From the NCBI GenBank assembly GCA_947627115.1, contig CANQUQ010000001.1:186001-250000 (forward strand): a DNA stretch of 64,000 nt. The letters run 5' to 3'. Positions 38,383 through 47,958 of this stretch are shown here, piece by piece. A program made the translations under genes and the position numbers. The notes under the pieces were generated by a model that worked only from the letters and a program-made list of their open reading frames with translations, was not told the origin of the DNA and made no database searches. Source of the DNA: an uncultured Acetatifactor sp. (lineage in GTDB: Bacteria > Bacillota > Clostridia > Lachnospirales > Lachnospiraceae). Every line of letters begins with the position of its first letter. The first letter of the stretch is position 1.

Positions 38383-39183
38383 CTACTGTTCGATCAGCGC
38401 GGCCTGTACCCCGTAGGTCTCGGCGCACCTTATCATGCTTTCGTCGGCATAGCTTGCCGCGAAGAAATCATTCAATGCGGCCGCCAGATCGGAGCCTTTG
38501 CGGAATCCCACGCCATATTCCTCACTGCTGAGGCTGACGGTGGAGGTCAGATTGGCATAACCGGTCCCCTCCCCGATCATGGCTCCCGCCATCAGCAGAT
38601 CAATGACAGCGGCATCCGAGGTGCCCGCACTTACCTCCATCAGCGCATCCGCCTGAGAAGAAACGGCGGTATAGTTCAGATTCAATGCAGATACCTGTTC
38701 CTCGCCGGCGCTTCCGGTCTCCACTGCAAAGGACAGCCCGGAGAGACTATCCTTGTCCTGATATTGATCGGCCACATCGGAAGGCACCACTACCACCTGC
38801 GCGTTCTTCATATACGCCTTGGAACACTCCATGGCGCTGGTGACCTCGTCCGTGAGCGTCATACCGTTCCATACACAGTCAATGGTCTTACCTTCCAGCT
38901 CCATGACCTTGCTGTCCCACTCGATGACCACGAACTCCACATCCACACCGAGGCTCTCGCCGAACGCCTTCGCCATATCGGCATCAAAACCTATCCAGTT
39001 TTCATTCTCATCCTGATAGTCCATCGGCTCGAATACCGTAATGCCCACTACCAGCTTGCCCTTGTCCTTCACATACTCCATGTCGCTCTGAGCCTGACCG
39101 GACGCCTGCTGACCGGAACCGGCGCAGCCTGCCGTCAGCACGATCATAGCGGCAGCCAATAACATTGCTAATATCTTTTTCAT
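38383..39183 (-). CDS. Amino acid ABC transporter substrate-binding lipoprotein
   Basis: A 266-residue family 3 solute-binding protein. The signal peptide ends with a lipobox (LTAGC, Cys at residue 20), so it is anchored outside the membrane. 'GKLVVGITVFEPMDYQDENENWIGFDADMAKAFGE' type ligand-binding core and 'CVWNGMTLTDE' are typical of polar amino acid binders. It is first in the operon, with GAGGAGG at its start and a promoter at 39228-39256; a 100-nt gap precedes the permease gene. Confidence 0.93.
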   Translation of the reverse strand: MKKILAMLLAAAMIVLTAGCAGSGQQASGQAQSDMEYVKDKGKLVVGITVFEPMDYQDENENWIGFDADMAKAFGESLGVDVEFVVIEWDSKVMELEGKTIDCVWNGMTLTDEVTSAMECSKAYMKNAQVVVVPSDVADQYQDKDSLSGLSFAVETGSAGEEQVSALNLNYTAVSSQADALMEVSAGTSDAAVIDLLMAGAMIGEGTGYANLTSTVSLSSEEYGVGFRKGSDLAAALNDFFAASYADESMIRCAETYGVQAALIEQ

Positions 39184-39227
39184 AATTTCCTCCTCTTTGC
39201 TTTGCTGTGTTTCAAAGCCACGCCATT

Positions 39228-39256
39228 ATATTAGCAAGGTACTGTGCTAAAGTCAA
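39228..39256 (-). promoter_or_regulatory. Sigma-A promoter of the amino acid ABC operon
   Basis: Minus strand: TTGACT (39256-39251), 17-nt spacer, TAATAT (39233-39228). TATAAT is also present 3 nt further on but at a 20-nt spacing. Confidence 0.5.
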
Positions 39257-39266
39257 TAGATGATTT

Positions 39267-39605
39267 TTACAGTTCCAGCTCCTGCTGAAGATATTTTTCA
39301 TCCCGGATCAGTCCGATTCCCACAAACACGGCCCATACATACGGAGCTCCGTACACATTTAATGTCTTTGGCCCTACGATCTTTTCCGGCGGATTCTCGC
39401 CGCACCGGTCCGCCAGCAATTTTTCATAGGCCTTCTCGAAGGTGCTTCTGGTAATGGATCTCTCCCGCCTGTCCGTAAAGAGCTCGCCGCCCCTGACCGT
39501 GTAGGTAAAGGGCAGCCCTTTTTTCGTCAAAAAGCTCCTGCCCTGATATTTCCGGATCACATCCCACAGACCCTCCAATGTTGCCGCCGATTCGTCGAAT
39601 TTCAT
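39267..39605 (-). CDS. Small protein of unknown function (112 aa)
   Basis: I do not recognise a named family. It is an acidic/basic mixed soluble protein with no signal peptide or membrane segment. The middle reads like a small mixed alpha/beta fold ('LPFTYTVRGGELFTDRRERSITRSTFEKAYEKL'), and the end has 'GPKTLNVYGAPYVWAVFVGIGLI'. It has GGAGAG before its ATG. It is between the MATE exporter and the amino acid transporter on the same strand. Confidence 0.7.
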   Translation of the reverse strand: MKFDESAATLEGLWDVIRKYQGRSFLTKKGLPFTYTVRGGELFTDRRERSITRSTFEKAYEKLLADRCGENPPEKIVGPKTLNVYGAPYVWAVFVGIGLIRDEKYLQQELEL

Positions 39606-39675
39606 GAATATCTCTCCACATTCCTTTTCCTTGTAGGGATCACTCTATTCATGTTACTAGCAACAGGGCCTGTTG

Positions 39676-41085
39676 TCAATGTCCACTGTCCGAAGCCTCC
39701 CCGTCATGGGGACTGTCTGCGGCCTGCTCATGATCGTGCGCCACAATGGATTTGGTCTTCCACTTGCCCTGGAAGTATCTGGCGACACATACCAGCGCCG
39801 TCGTGGCCCAGGTGATTCCCGTGGTGACCCAGATTCCCCAATAGCCCAATGCCGGGATATGGGTGAATATCTGTGAGTACAAAATACGGCAGGTGACCTC
39901 CGAGATACCGTTGATCATGGAGAATGCCGCGTCTCCGCAGCCGTTGAGCAGGGCGCGGGGCACATATATCATGCCAAGTCCGAAATAGCACAGACTGGTG
40001 ATGCGCAGGGCTTTGTAGCCGATATCTATCACCTCCTGCTCCTTCACAAAGATTCCCACGATCTTGGGGCCCAGCAGATACGCCACAGGAATCAGCAGCA
40101 GGCTGAATATCAGAACGATCAAGGTACACTGTGCGAACCCTTTTTTCACACGGTCGATCTTGTTGGCACCGATATTCTGGCCGGAGTAGGTAGTCAGAGC
40201 GGCTGCCAGAGAAGTGTAGGGCTGCTGTACGATCTGCTCCACCCGGTTGGTGATGGTGAACGCTGCCATGACCGTATCGCCGAAGCTGTTCACCACTCCC
40301 TGCAGCACCATACAGGAGATGGCTATCATGGAATTCTGAAGCGCTACCGGCACGCCCAGGCGAACGGATTTCTCAATGATCTTCCTGTGGGGCTTTAACT
40401 CCTCCCTGCTCAGGCGGAAATAAGGGACCTTGTGGTAGGCGTAGATCAGACAGGCCACAGCGGATACGAACTGGGCAATAATGGTGGCAAGAGCCACGCC
40501 GAACACAGCCCAGCCCAGGGCCAGCACAAAGGTCAGGTCCAGGACCACATTGACGATGCTGGACAGAATCAGGAAATACAGCGGCGTCTTGGAATCCCCC
40601 AGCGCCCGCAGGATAGCGGCAATGCCGTTATACAGGGCAATCCCTGCGATCCCGGCGCAGGTGACTCTCATGTAGACGATGGAATCACCGATAATATTGT
40701 CCGGCGTCAGCAGAAGTCTCAGAAGAGCGGGAGCCGTAACAATGCCGATCACGCTCATCAGCAATGCCGCCGCTATCAGCACATAAAAGGAATTGGCAAT
40801 GGTGCTGCGCACATTCCTTTCGTCCTTCGCCCCAAAATACTGGGACACGATAATGCCGATACCGATGGCAAGACCGGCGCTCAGTGAAAAGAACAGAAAG
40901 TTCATGGAGCCGCAGGTCCCCACTGCCGCAAGCGCATCCTTGCCCACAAAATTCCCCACCACAATGGAGTCTACCATATTATACAGCTGTTGAAACAGGT
41001 TGCCGATCAACAGAGGCATCGCAAATTTCAATATATGCTTGGCCGGACTGCCGACCGTCATATCCGTCAGATTTTTCGTATTCAT
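39676..41085 (-). CDS. MATE family efflux transporter
   Basis: A 469-residue protein with twelve membrane helices, exchanging toxic compounds for Na+ or H+. The N-terminal 'PLLIGNLFQQLYNMVDSIVVGNFVG' and the mid-protein 'FTITNRVEQIVQQPYTSLAAALTTYSGQNIGA' are DinF/NorM-type landmarks. The start at 41085 has GAGGTGAGGG directly upstream. It is divergent from an AraC regulator, which may control it. Confidence 0.93.
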   Translation of the reverse strand: MNTKNLTDMTVGSPAKHILKFAMPLLIGNLFQQLYNMVDSIVVGNFVGKDALAAVGTCGSMNFLFFSLSAGLAIGIGIIVSQYFGAKDERNVRSTIANSFYVLIAAALLMSVIGIVTAPALLRLLLTPDNIIGDSIVYMRVTCAGIAGIALYNGIAAILRALGDSKTPLYFLILSSIVNVVLDLTFVLALGWAVFGVALATIIAQFVSAVACLIYAYHKVPYFRLSREELKPHRKIIEKSVRLGVPVALQNSMIAISCMVLQGVVNSFGDTVMAAFTITNRVEQIVQQPYTSLAAALTTYSGQNIGANKIDRVKKGFAQCTLIVLIFSLLLIPVAYLLGPKIVGIFVKEQEVIDIGYKALRITSLCYFGLGMIYVPRALLNGCGDAAFSMINGISEVTCRILYSQIFTHIPALGYWGIWVTTGITWATTALVCVARYFQGKWKTKSIVAHDHEQAADSPHDGEASDSGH

Positions 41086-41263
41086 TACCCTCACCTCTGA
41101 CAAATTATAATCACTATTTGTTTTACAAACTACCTATACCTTGTCACTTTTTGCTTATTTTTTGCTTTTTTACTTGCATTTTTCTTCCCAATCCTATAGC
41201 TTTATTATTTAAGGAAGCGTTTTTATTCTCAATCGGAACCGTATCCCGGAGGTGAAGCAAAAA

Positions 41264-42139
41264 TTGAACAGTCCTGACAGACACGGCACCTATGAAAATT
41301 TACTGTACAACGGTCTGATCAATGTGATCGACCCACGAGATTTTCCCCGTTCCTTTCCCATGCACTGGCACAAGCATGTGGAGATGGCGGTCCTTCCGGA
41401 GGACGCAAGGGCAGACCGGCCTTCGGTGCTGCGGGTGAATCAGACAGAATACCGTCTGTCCCCCGGCGACGTTCTGTTCATCTGGCCGGGCGAAGTGCAT
41501 GAGACCGTTTCCAATGAAGGCGGTCAGATGATGGGCCTGCAGTTCTCCGCCGTCACATTGAATGAACTGCCGGATTTTACGCCGTTCATCCATCTTTTCC
41601 GCACCTTTCACCACATACGCCGGACGGATGCACCGGAGCTTGTACAGAGGATGCATATCCACATACGGCATATTCTTTCCGTCCAGAATAATAACGGGAC
41701 CTTTGCCGGCGTGGAAAGTCTGATCTGTCTGTATGAAATGTTCATGGACTTCGGCACCCATATCAAAAATCATGTTATGAAGGATACGCAGCAGCGCACC
41801 TCCGGATCCGCCAGGACCTTTGAAAAGATCGGCGCCGCGTGCAGCTATATCACCGACAACTGCGACCGGGAACTGACTCTGGAATCGGCCGCGGATCAGA
41901 TCGGCTTCAGCGCCTGCTATTTTTCCAGGATCTTTAAGCAGGTCACCAGCTATAATTTCGTGGAATACCTGACACTTCAGAGGATCAAGCGGGCACAGGT
42001 GCTTTTGGCCGACTCGGATAAGACGATTACGGAAATTTCCTATCAGGCCGGCTTCAAGAGCATTTCCACCTTCAACCGCGTCTTCCGGCAGTACAGAGGC
42101 TGTTCCCCCAGCGAATACAGAAAGTACTACCTGAGATAA
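41264..42139 (+). CDS. AraC family transcriptional regulator
   Basis: A 291-residue protein with an N-terminal cupin sensor ('FPMHWHKHVEMAVL', 'LSPGDVLFIWPGEVHE') and a C-terminal AraC double helix-turn-helix ('LTLESAADQIGFSACYFSRIFK' and 'TITEISYQAGFKSISTFNRVFR'). The TTG at 41264 is preferred because GGAGG lies 11 nt before it, while the in-frame GTG at 41252 overlaps that site. It is divergent from the MATE gene, a plausible target. Inducer unknown. Confidence 0.88.
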   Translation: MNSPDRHGTYENLLYNGLINVIDPRDFPRSFPMHWHKHVEMAVLPEDARADRPSVLRVNQTEYRLSPGDVLFIWPGEVHETVSNEGGQMMGLQFSAVTLNELPDFTPFIHLFRTFHHIRRTDAPELVQRMHIHIRHILSVQNNNGTFAGVESLICLYEMFMDFGTHIKNHVMKDTQQRTSGSARTFEKIGAACSYITDNCDRELTLESAADQIGFSACYFSRIFKQVTSYNFVEYLTLQRIKRAQVLLADSDKTITEISYQAGFKSISTFNRVFRQYRGCSPSEYRKYYLR

Positions 42140-42144
42140 CGAGC

Positions 42145-42174
42145 TTGATTTACCGGCTTTCCGCATAGTATAAT
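42145..42174 (+). promoter_or_regulatory. Sigma-A promoter of the Rrf2 regulator
   Basis: TTGATT (42145-42150), 18-nt spacer, TATAAT (42169-42174). Confidence 0.65.
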
Positions 42175-42234
42175 AAATCAGGAAATATCCGTGATGAACA
42201 AAGATCCGAAAATATAGTACGGGAGAGGAAAGAA

Positions 42235-42669
42235 ATGATGGTATCAACAAAGGGGCGCTATGCCCTGCGTATTATGATAGATCTGGCCGAGCATCGCTCG
42301 GAGGGATACGTTCCCCTGAAGGAAACGGCCGACAGACAGGAGATTTCGGAAAAATATCTGGAAAGTATCCTGAAGGTCCTGGTGAAGAACAAAATGTTGG
42401 AGGGCCTGCGGGGAAAAGGCGGCGGATACCGTCTGACCAAATCCCCCGACCAGTACACAGCGGGAAGCATACTGCGTCTCACGGAGGTCTCACTGGCGCC
42501 GGTCAGCTGTCTGGAACCGGACCGGCCGGCCTGTCCCCGAATGGCGATCTGCCAGACCCTGCCGATGTGGCAGGGCCTGAACAAACTGATCAATGATTAT
42601 CTCGACGGTATCACTCTGGCCGACCTGATGCAGCAGACACAGCAGCGGGGCGGCGATTATGTGATCTGA
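42235..42669 (+). CDS. Rrf2 family transcriptional regulator
   Basis: A 144-residue winged-helix protein ('STKGRYALRIMIDLAEH' and the recognition region 'ISEKYLESILKVLVKNKMLEGLRGKGGGYRL'). Three cysteines follow in 'SCLEPDRPACPRMAICQ' (spacing C-x7-C-x4-C). This is close to, though not the same as, the IscR [2Fe-2S] arrangement, whereas CymR has none. It converges on the malY gene with a 13-bp overlap. It could sense Fe-S or cysteine status; that is inferred. Confidence 0.9.
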   Translation: MMVSTKGRYALRIMIDLAEHRSEGYVPLKETADRQEISEKYLESILKVLVKNKMLEGLRGKGGGYRLTKSPDQYTAGSILRLTEVSLAPVSCLEPDRPACPRMAICQTLPMWQGLNKLINDYLDGITLADLMQQTQQRGGDYVI

Positions 42670-43850
42670 CCGCCGTGAACGGCCCTGTCGAGCTGCTCCA
42701 GTGCCCGGAGCAGGAGCGCTCTCGGACAGGCGATATTGATGCGCTCGAACCCTTCGCCGTCCTCGCCGAACATTGCGCCGCTGTCCAGCCAAAGGCGCGC
42801 TTTGTTCACGATCAGATCTTCCCGCTGTTCTTCGGTCAGTCCCAGCTTACGGAAATCGAGCCATACCAGATACGTGCCCTCCGGCTCCGTCAGCCCGATC
42901 TGTGGCAGATGCTCCTGCAGATAATGCCGCACAAGCTCCAGATTCCCCGCAAGATACTGCTTTAATTCTGTCAGCCATTTCTCCCCTGTTTCATATGCCG
43001 CCCGGCAAGCCGCAATTCCCATCAGATTTACCTGACTGTACCCGGCTGCGTCCATGGCTTTCTGAAATTTTTTCCGAAGGTCCGGATTGGGAATAAAGAT
43101 ATTGGAGACCTGCAGGCCCGCCAGATTAAAAGTCTTTGTGGGAGCAGTACAGGTCACCGTTATATTTGCCAATTCCTGGGACAGACTTGCAAATACCCGA
43201 TGCGTATGCCCCTCATAGGTGAAATCACTGTGAATCTCGTCGCTGACCACCAGCACGCCGTGGCGCAGGCAGATCTCTCCCAGCCTGCGAAGCTCCTGCT
43301 CGCTCCAGACACGTCCCACGGGATTATGGGGACTGCACAGCAAAAAAAGCTTTACCTGCTCGTCTCTTATCTTTTCTTCCAGATCTTCAAAGTCGATCTC
43401 ATAGCGTCCGTCCACCAGCTTCAGAGAGCTGTTGACCAGCCTTCGGCGATTGTCCAGTATCACTTCCCTGAAAGGATAATAGATGGGCTGCTGCAGAAGG
43501 ATCCCGTCTCCCTCCTTCGTAAGAGCCTGAATCGCCATGGCAATGGCGAACACCACGCCGGGCGTCCGCAGCAGCCAGCTCTTCTCCACCTGCCAGTCAA
43601 AATGCTTCCGGTACCAACGCCGCACGGCTTCAAAATAATCCTCTCCCGCTTCGCTGTATCCGAAAATGCCGTGACGCACAGTCTGTTCCAGCCGCTCCAA
43701 AATCTCCGGCGCCGTCCGAAAATCCATATCCGCCACCCACAGCGGGAGCACATCTTCCCTCTTGCCGTGCTCTCGGACAAAATCATATTTAAGACTATTC
43801 GTGCCTTTCCTATCAATCACCGTGTCAAAATCATAACCCATAGCTCTCAT
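42657..43850 (-). CDS. MalY/PatB-type PLP C-S lyase or aminotransferase
   Basis: A 397-residue fold I PLP enzyme of the MalY/PatB group, which cleaves cystathionine and related C-S bonds. The internal lysine is in 'CTAPTKTFNLAGLQVSN', with 'LPLWVADMDF' at the start and 'LCSPHNPVGRVW' and 'VVSDEIHSDFTY' in between. It may give homocysteine or pyruvate and ammonia from cystathionine. Its 3' end overlaps the Rrf2 gene. A strong promoter lies at 43923-43951. Confidence 0.9.
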   Translation of the reverse strand: MRAMGYDFDTVIDRKGTNSLKYDFVREHGKREDVLPLWVADMDFRTAPEILERLEQTVRHGIFGYSEAGEDYFEAVRRWYRKHFDWQVEKSWLLRTPGVVFAIAMAIQALTKEGDGILLQQPIYYPFREVILDNRRRLVNSSLKLVDGRYEIDFEDLEEKIRDEQVKLFLLCSPHNPVGRVWSEQELRRLGEICLRHGVLVVSDEIHSDFTYEGHTHRVFASLSQELANITVTCTAPTKTFNLAGLQVSNIFIPNPDLRKKFQKAMDAAGYSQVNLMGIAACRAAYETGEKWLTELKQYLAGNLELVRHYLQEHLPQIGLTEPEGTYLVWLDFRKLGLTEEQREDLIVNKARLWLDSGAMFGEDGEGFERINIACPRALLLRALEQLDRAVHGGQIT

Positions 43851-43922
43851 TCGCGCCGTTCCTGCGGCTCTCCTTTTCTTTATTTCCCTATATTCCTATA
43901 TGTAAAGTATGTTATATTGAAG

Positions 43923-43951
43923 AGTATAAGATCAACAGCGGATTTTGTCAA
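43923..43951 (-). promoter_or_regulatory. Sigma-A promoter of malY
   Basis: Minus strand: TTGACA (43951-43946), 17-nt spacer, TATACT (43928-43923), a near-consensus promoter. Confidence 0.85.
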
Positions 43952-43967
43952 CAGTTTATTTTAGTCC

Positions 43968-44136
43968 ATGCAACAAATTAAAATAAAATGTTGCATCGGG
44001 TTTATGGGAAAGGATCGGATGCGAAAGCTTAAAAGTCAGGGCCCGACAGGAGGGCAGACGCATCCGGTCACTGCAACCAAAAAACAGCATTACTGACGCA
44101 AAAGGATTTGCGCAGTCAAAACAAGGAGGTAAACTT
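43968..44136 (+). promoter_or_regulatory. Structured flagellin leader with two inverted repeats
   Basis: ATGCAACA and TGTTGCAT (43968-43975, 43989-43996) are exact inverted repeats. CGGATGCG and CGCATCCG (44016-44023, 44059-44066) form an 8-bp stem whose loop contains ACAGGAGGG. A strong AAGGAGG precedes the ATG. GGA-bearing loops of this kind are the sort CsrA binds in flagellin mRNAs; that is only a suggestion. I could not find a convincing sigma-28 promoter. Confidence 0.45.
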
Positions 44137-45678
44137 ATGATAGTACAACACAACTTAACAGCAATGAACTCCAACAGAATGTTGGGACTTACGAGCTCCT
44201 CACAGGCAAAGTCCACAGAGAAGCTGTCTTCCGGTTACAGGATCAACCGTGCGGCAGACGACGCAGCAGGCCTGTCCATCAGTGAGAAGATGAGAAAGCA
44301 GATCAGAGGTCTGACCCAGGCTTCCGCAAATGCACAGGACGGCATCAGCGCAGTACAGACCGCAGAGGGCGCACTGAACGAAGTTCAGGATATGCTGCAG
44401 AGAATGAACGAGCTGGCAGTTAAGGCAGCAAACGGCACCAACTCTGAAGATGACAGAAGCTATATCCAGGACGAGATCGATCAGCTTGTGACTGAGATCG
44501 ACCGTGTCGCTGAGACCACCAAGTTCAACGAGACCTATCTGCTGAAGGGCGACAGCAATGCACCTGTGAAGACCAACTTCCAGTACAAAGAGTCCGAGGT
44601 GACAAAGCAGGATTACTACTATGTCGACAAGCAGGGCAATGTTCAGGTCGTTGCAAAAGGCAGTGCCAAAAGCGCTATTGATAACAGCGGCGTATATTTC
44701 ACCAGCGACAAAGCAGGTCTGGTTGGTGAAAAGCTTACCGCGACTAGCGCAGAAGTAAAGGCAGTAACAGTTGTAGGTGCAACTAACCTCTACAAGTTCG
44801 TGAGCGGTGAGTATGTTCTGGTCGACCAAAATGAAGAGCTTAACGACGCTTCTGATTACTACTACAATGTTATGTTCAACACCGACGGCACCGTGAGCGC
44901 CGCAACGGCACTGGGTTCACAGAAAGGCACGGCCGGATATATCATCCAGGGTGATGTCAGAGACAAGAATGGTGTCAAGGTTGCAGAAGGCACGATTGTT
45001 TCCAGTCTTGATAATTTGTACAAGAATGTTAAAGAGGGCTTTTTGGATAACAATAATATTACCACACCCGGATATGTTTCGGCAGTAGCACAGTTCGTCG
45101 ACAAGGACGGCAACGAGATTGCTGCAAACGGTCTGGATAAGTACCTCAATGACGACGGTAGCCTGAAAGCAGGCGGCGGCCTGTATTTAAAGAGCGGCAA
45201 CAAGATTGTCGGCGCTACTCAGGACGATGTAAACGCCATGGTGGACTACAGCGGAAAATATGATGTGGGCGCACTGACCCTGACACTGCATGTAGGCGCA
45301 GACGCTACCAAGAACAACCAGATCTCCGTTGATCTGGACGCTATGAGCGCAGTAGGTTTGGGCATCAACAAGCTCAGAGTTGACGGTTCCGATGATACCA
45401 ATGCACTGAACTCCATCGAGACCATCAAGGCTGCGATCCAGAAGGTCTCCACACAGCGTTCCGCACTCGGTGCAGTTCAGAACAGACTGGAGCACACCAT
45501 CAACAACCTGGACAACGTAGTTGAGAACACCACCTCCGCAGAGGCTGCTATCCGTGATACCGATATGGCTTCCGAGATGGTCAAGTACTCCAACAACAAC
45601 ATTCTGGCACAGGCAGGTCAGGCAATGCTGGCACAGGCCAACCAGGCGAACCAGGGAGTTCTTTCCTTACTTGGCTAA
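44137..45678 (+). CDS. fliC: Flagellin
   Basis: The filament subunit, 513 residues. Conserved D0/D1 N-terminus (about 1-140, '[14 protein letters not shown]', '[23 protein letters not shown]') and C-terminus (about 410-513, '[19 protein letters not shown]', ending 'QGVLSLLG') flank a variable surface domain rich in Gly, Asp and Thr. There is no signal peptide, as it is exported by the flagellar apparatus. Codon use looks that of a highly expressed gene. It ends in a strong terminator, and modification genes follow on the same strand. Confidence 0.97.
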   Translation: MIVQHNLTAMNSNRMLGLTSSSQAKSTEKLSSGYRINRAADDAAGLSISEKMRKQIRGLTQASANAQDGISAVQTAEGALNEVQDMLQRMNELAVKAANGTNSEDDRSYIQDEIDQLVTEIDRVAETTKFNETYLLKGDSNAPVKTNFQYKESEVTKQDYYYVDKQGNVQVVAKGSAKSAIDNSGVYFTSDKAGLVGEKLTATSAEVKAVTVVGATNLYKFVSGEYVLVDQNEELNDASDYYYNVMFNTDGTVSAATALGSQKGTAGYIIQGDVRDKNGVKVAEGTIVSSLDNLYKNVKEGFLDNNNITTPGYVSAVAQFVDKDGNEIAANGLDKYLNDDGSLKAGGGLYLKSGNKIVGATQDDVNAMVDYSGKYDVGALTLTLHVGADATKNNQISVDLDAMSAVGLGINKLRVDGSDDTNALNSIETIKAAIQKVSTQRSALGAVQNRLEHTINNLDNVVENTTSAEAAIRDTDMASEMVKYSNNNILAQAGQAMLAQANQANQGVLSLLG

Positions 45679-45721
45679 ACAAGTTGAATGTGGAGGCGCA
45701 AAGCTTCCGGCTATCAAAACT

Positions 45722-45752
45722 AAAAAGGGACGGCTTCGGCCGTCCTTTTTTA
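45722..45752 (+). terminator. Intrinsic terminator of flagellin
   Basis: A GGGACGGC-TTCG-GCCGTCC stem with A-run and T-run on the two sides, 44 nt after the stop. Confidence 0.92.
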
Positions 45753-45830
45753 GTAATAGGGGCGTCAATGCCCAAAGGAATAAGACAAAAATAAGACCGC
45801 GCAGGAGGATGCGCAGAAACGGGGTCCCAT

Positions 45831-47957
45831 ATGAGCGAGAAGATACTGCTGACCATCACCATGCTGGTGAGCGATAGGGAGGATACCATAGAGAAATGCA
45901 TGAAGTCGCTGGTACACCTGCGGGAGGCGGTGCCCAGCGAGCTGATCGTGGTGGACACTGCAGGCGATCAGGTGTGCATGGACATCGTGAGACAGTACAC
46001 GGACAATATCGTGAGATTCGAGTGGTGCAACGACTTTGCCGCCGCCAGGAACGCAGGGGTAAAGAGGGCAAAGGGCGAATGGCTCATGTTCCTGGACGAC
46101 GACGAATGGTTCGAGACCACAAAGGAGCTGGAGGATTTCTTCCTGTCCGGTAAATATAAAGAATACAATGCCGCTTCCTATGTGGTAAGGAACTATCATA
46201 ATTTTGAAGGCACCAGGTGGAGCGACTTCGAAGCAGTGCGGCTTGCAAAGCGGGAAAACGATATCGCGTTTGTAGGAAAGATCCATGAATATCTTGCCCC
46301 GCTCAGACTTCCTTTTTGCTATCTCGGCGATTATGTGCATCACTACGGTTATGTTTTCAATACTCCTCAGGAAAAAAATGAGCACGCTTGGAGGAATATT
46401 CGCCTGCTGCTGGAAATGCATAAGGCCGTTCCGGAAAATGTCCATGTCATAGGCCAGCTCATTCAGGAATATGTGGGGGTGGGAGAAAATTTTTCCGCTA
46501 TTGAGCTATGCAAGGAGCTCAGAAGGGTTCCAGGTTGCTGGAAGGATCTGTCAGATGCCCGCTATGCCACATATTCCGTTATGATGGAAACAAGATTATA
46601 TTTTCGACAGCAGCGGTATGACGAAGGTTATCGCTTTGGAAAGGAAATACTTGCTTTGCCTGATATTACGGTGCTGGCAAAAGGAATTCTGCACTATCAA
46701 ATGATACACTTTTGCTACTATTTGGAAAAATACGACGAAGCGCTTGAATATATTGAAAAATTTAAAAAATCTTATGACGAATGGGTGGCTTACCCTGACA
46801 AAAAAATCTTAGATGTTTTTTCCGAGTGTGCCACTTTTATGGAAGAAGATGAACTGACACGTTTTGCTCTGCTGCGCCTGCATATTCATGTCTTGCAGGA
46901 GGAATGGACAAAGACTGCAGAAGATATATCGGAGATTCATTGGGAAGGCGAAGGGCAAAAGATTCTGCCAGAGACCCCGACGGATATCATCAGCGCTTTG
47001 AAACACTTACCCTTTGACTCAAAATATCGGGCAGCATTGGAGTGTTTGATAAAGCCCTTGCGTTTCCGCACGGATCTCTACAAAGCGACCGACCAGTCCG
47101 ATGCCAAAGAGAAGAATTTCTTACTGCCTTATTTTAGTATGCTTCCTCCGATGGATTCCAAGATGTGTCAGTATCATTTGATCTATGCAGGAGAAGAGAA
47201 TGACCTCGGTCTGGCCGTGCCTGCACTGGAAAAGATGCGGGAATGCAGCTTTCCGTTCTTCCTGCCGGATAAGGAGTACTGGGACAGTCTGCTGAAGCTG
47301 AATATCCAGGTGAACTCCTACATGGACTCTTTGAGCGCCTATGAATGGATGGAGCTGGCCAGAAGGCTCTGGGCGGAGATGGCCCTGGAGACCTGCGAGT
47401 CCGCCTATCTGTGCCTGATCCGGGGACTGGAGAAGAGCGAGCTCCGCTTCCTGTTCCTGAGCGCCCTGATGATGGAGAAGCGTCTCTTATCGGAGCCCGC
47501 TCCGCAGGAAGATAAGGCTTCCGGTCAGGAAGAGGCCGCGGCCGATCCGCAGACAAGGACGGCGGCGGATCCGGCAGAGGAGCCGGATACCGGCACAGGG
47601 GTACAATGGGCCTCTCCCGATGACGGGGATACAGAGCCGGAACAAACGGGCGATGCGGAGGAGAGCCCTCAGTCTGCATGGCAGCTCCTGACCGTGGAGG
47701 AGCTCTGGGACAGGCTGAGCCAGCTCTCTCAGTACTGGGTATCCTGTGCGGCCTCTCTCTACCGTGAAGATGTGTTCCTGGGGGATCTGATCGAGGCGAT
47801 CCCGCCTGCCTATCGGTTCGGCTGGTACATCATGCAGGCGAACGCTGTGAAGAACGAGAACGACAGTCTGTTCCTTCGCAAGGTAGCGGATGCCGCCAAA
47901 GCATATCCCGTCATGAAAGAGCTCTGCAAACAGGTGATGAAGGGGGAAGCCATTTAA
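45831..47957 (+). CDS. GT2 glycosyltransferase with TPR-like C-terminal region
   Basis: The 708-residue protein begins with a family 2 glycosyltransferase domain ('LTITMLVSDREDTIEKC', 'FAAARNAGVKRAKGEWLMFLDDDEWF', with the DDD metal site near residue 88), then a helical TPR-like region to about residue 540, an acidic low-complexity linker (about 550-615) and a last helical part. It is the first gene after flagellin and a likely O-linked sugar transferase acting on it. It is a paralogue of the protein encoded at the right edge of the window; their C-terminal parts are nearly the same. The ATG at 45831 lacks a strong ribosome binding site. Confidence 0.88.
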   Translation: MSEKILLTITMLVSDREDTIEKCMKSLVHLREAVPSELIVVDTAGDQVCMDIVRQYTDNIVRFEWCNDFAAARNAGVKRAKGEWLMFLDDDEWFETTKELEDFFLSGKYKEYNAASYVVRNYHNFEGTRWSDFEAVRLAKRENDIAFVGKIHEYLAPLRLPFCYLGDYVHHYGYVFNTPQEKNEHAWRNIRLLLEMHKAVPENVHVIGQLIQEYVGVGENFSAIELCKELRRVPGCWKDLSDARYATYSVMMETRLYFRQQRYDEGYRFGKEILALPDITVLAKGILHYQMIHFCYYLEKYDEALEYIEKFKKSYDEWVAYPDKKILDVFSECATFMEEDELTRFALLRLHIHVLQEEWTKTAEDISEIHWEGEGQKILPETPTDIISALKHLPFDSKYRAALECLIKPLRFRTDLYKATDQSDAKEKNFLLPYFSMLPPMDSKMCQYHLIYAGEENDLGLAVPALEKMRECSFPFFLPDKEYWDSLLKLNIQVNSYMDSLSAYEWMELARRLWAEMALETCESAYLCLIRGLEKSELRFLFLSALMMEKRLLSEPAPQEDKASGQEEAAADPQTRTAADPAEEPDTGTGVQWASPDDGDTEPEQTGDAEESPQSAWQLLTVEELWDRLSQLSQYWVSCAASLYREDVFLGDLIEAIPPAYRFGWYIMQANAVKNENDSLFLRKVADAAKAYPVMKELCKQVMKGEAI
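47145..47945 (+). repeat. Left arm of large inverted repeat (GT2/TPR 3' ends)
   Basis: About 0.8 kb matches the complement of 62808-63595 closely. One stretch of 121 bases (47725-47845 against 62901-63021) looks identical by eye. Limits are approximate. Confidence 0.85.
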
Positions 47958-47958
47958 A

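Noticed and set aside
39661..39675. CAACAGG/CCTGTTG inverted repeat after the MATE gene
   Set aside because: Only one base in the loop and no T tract, so not called a terminator.
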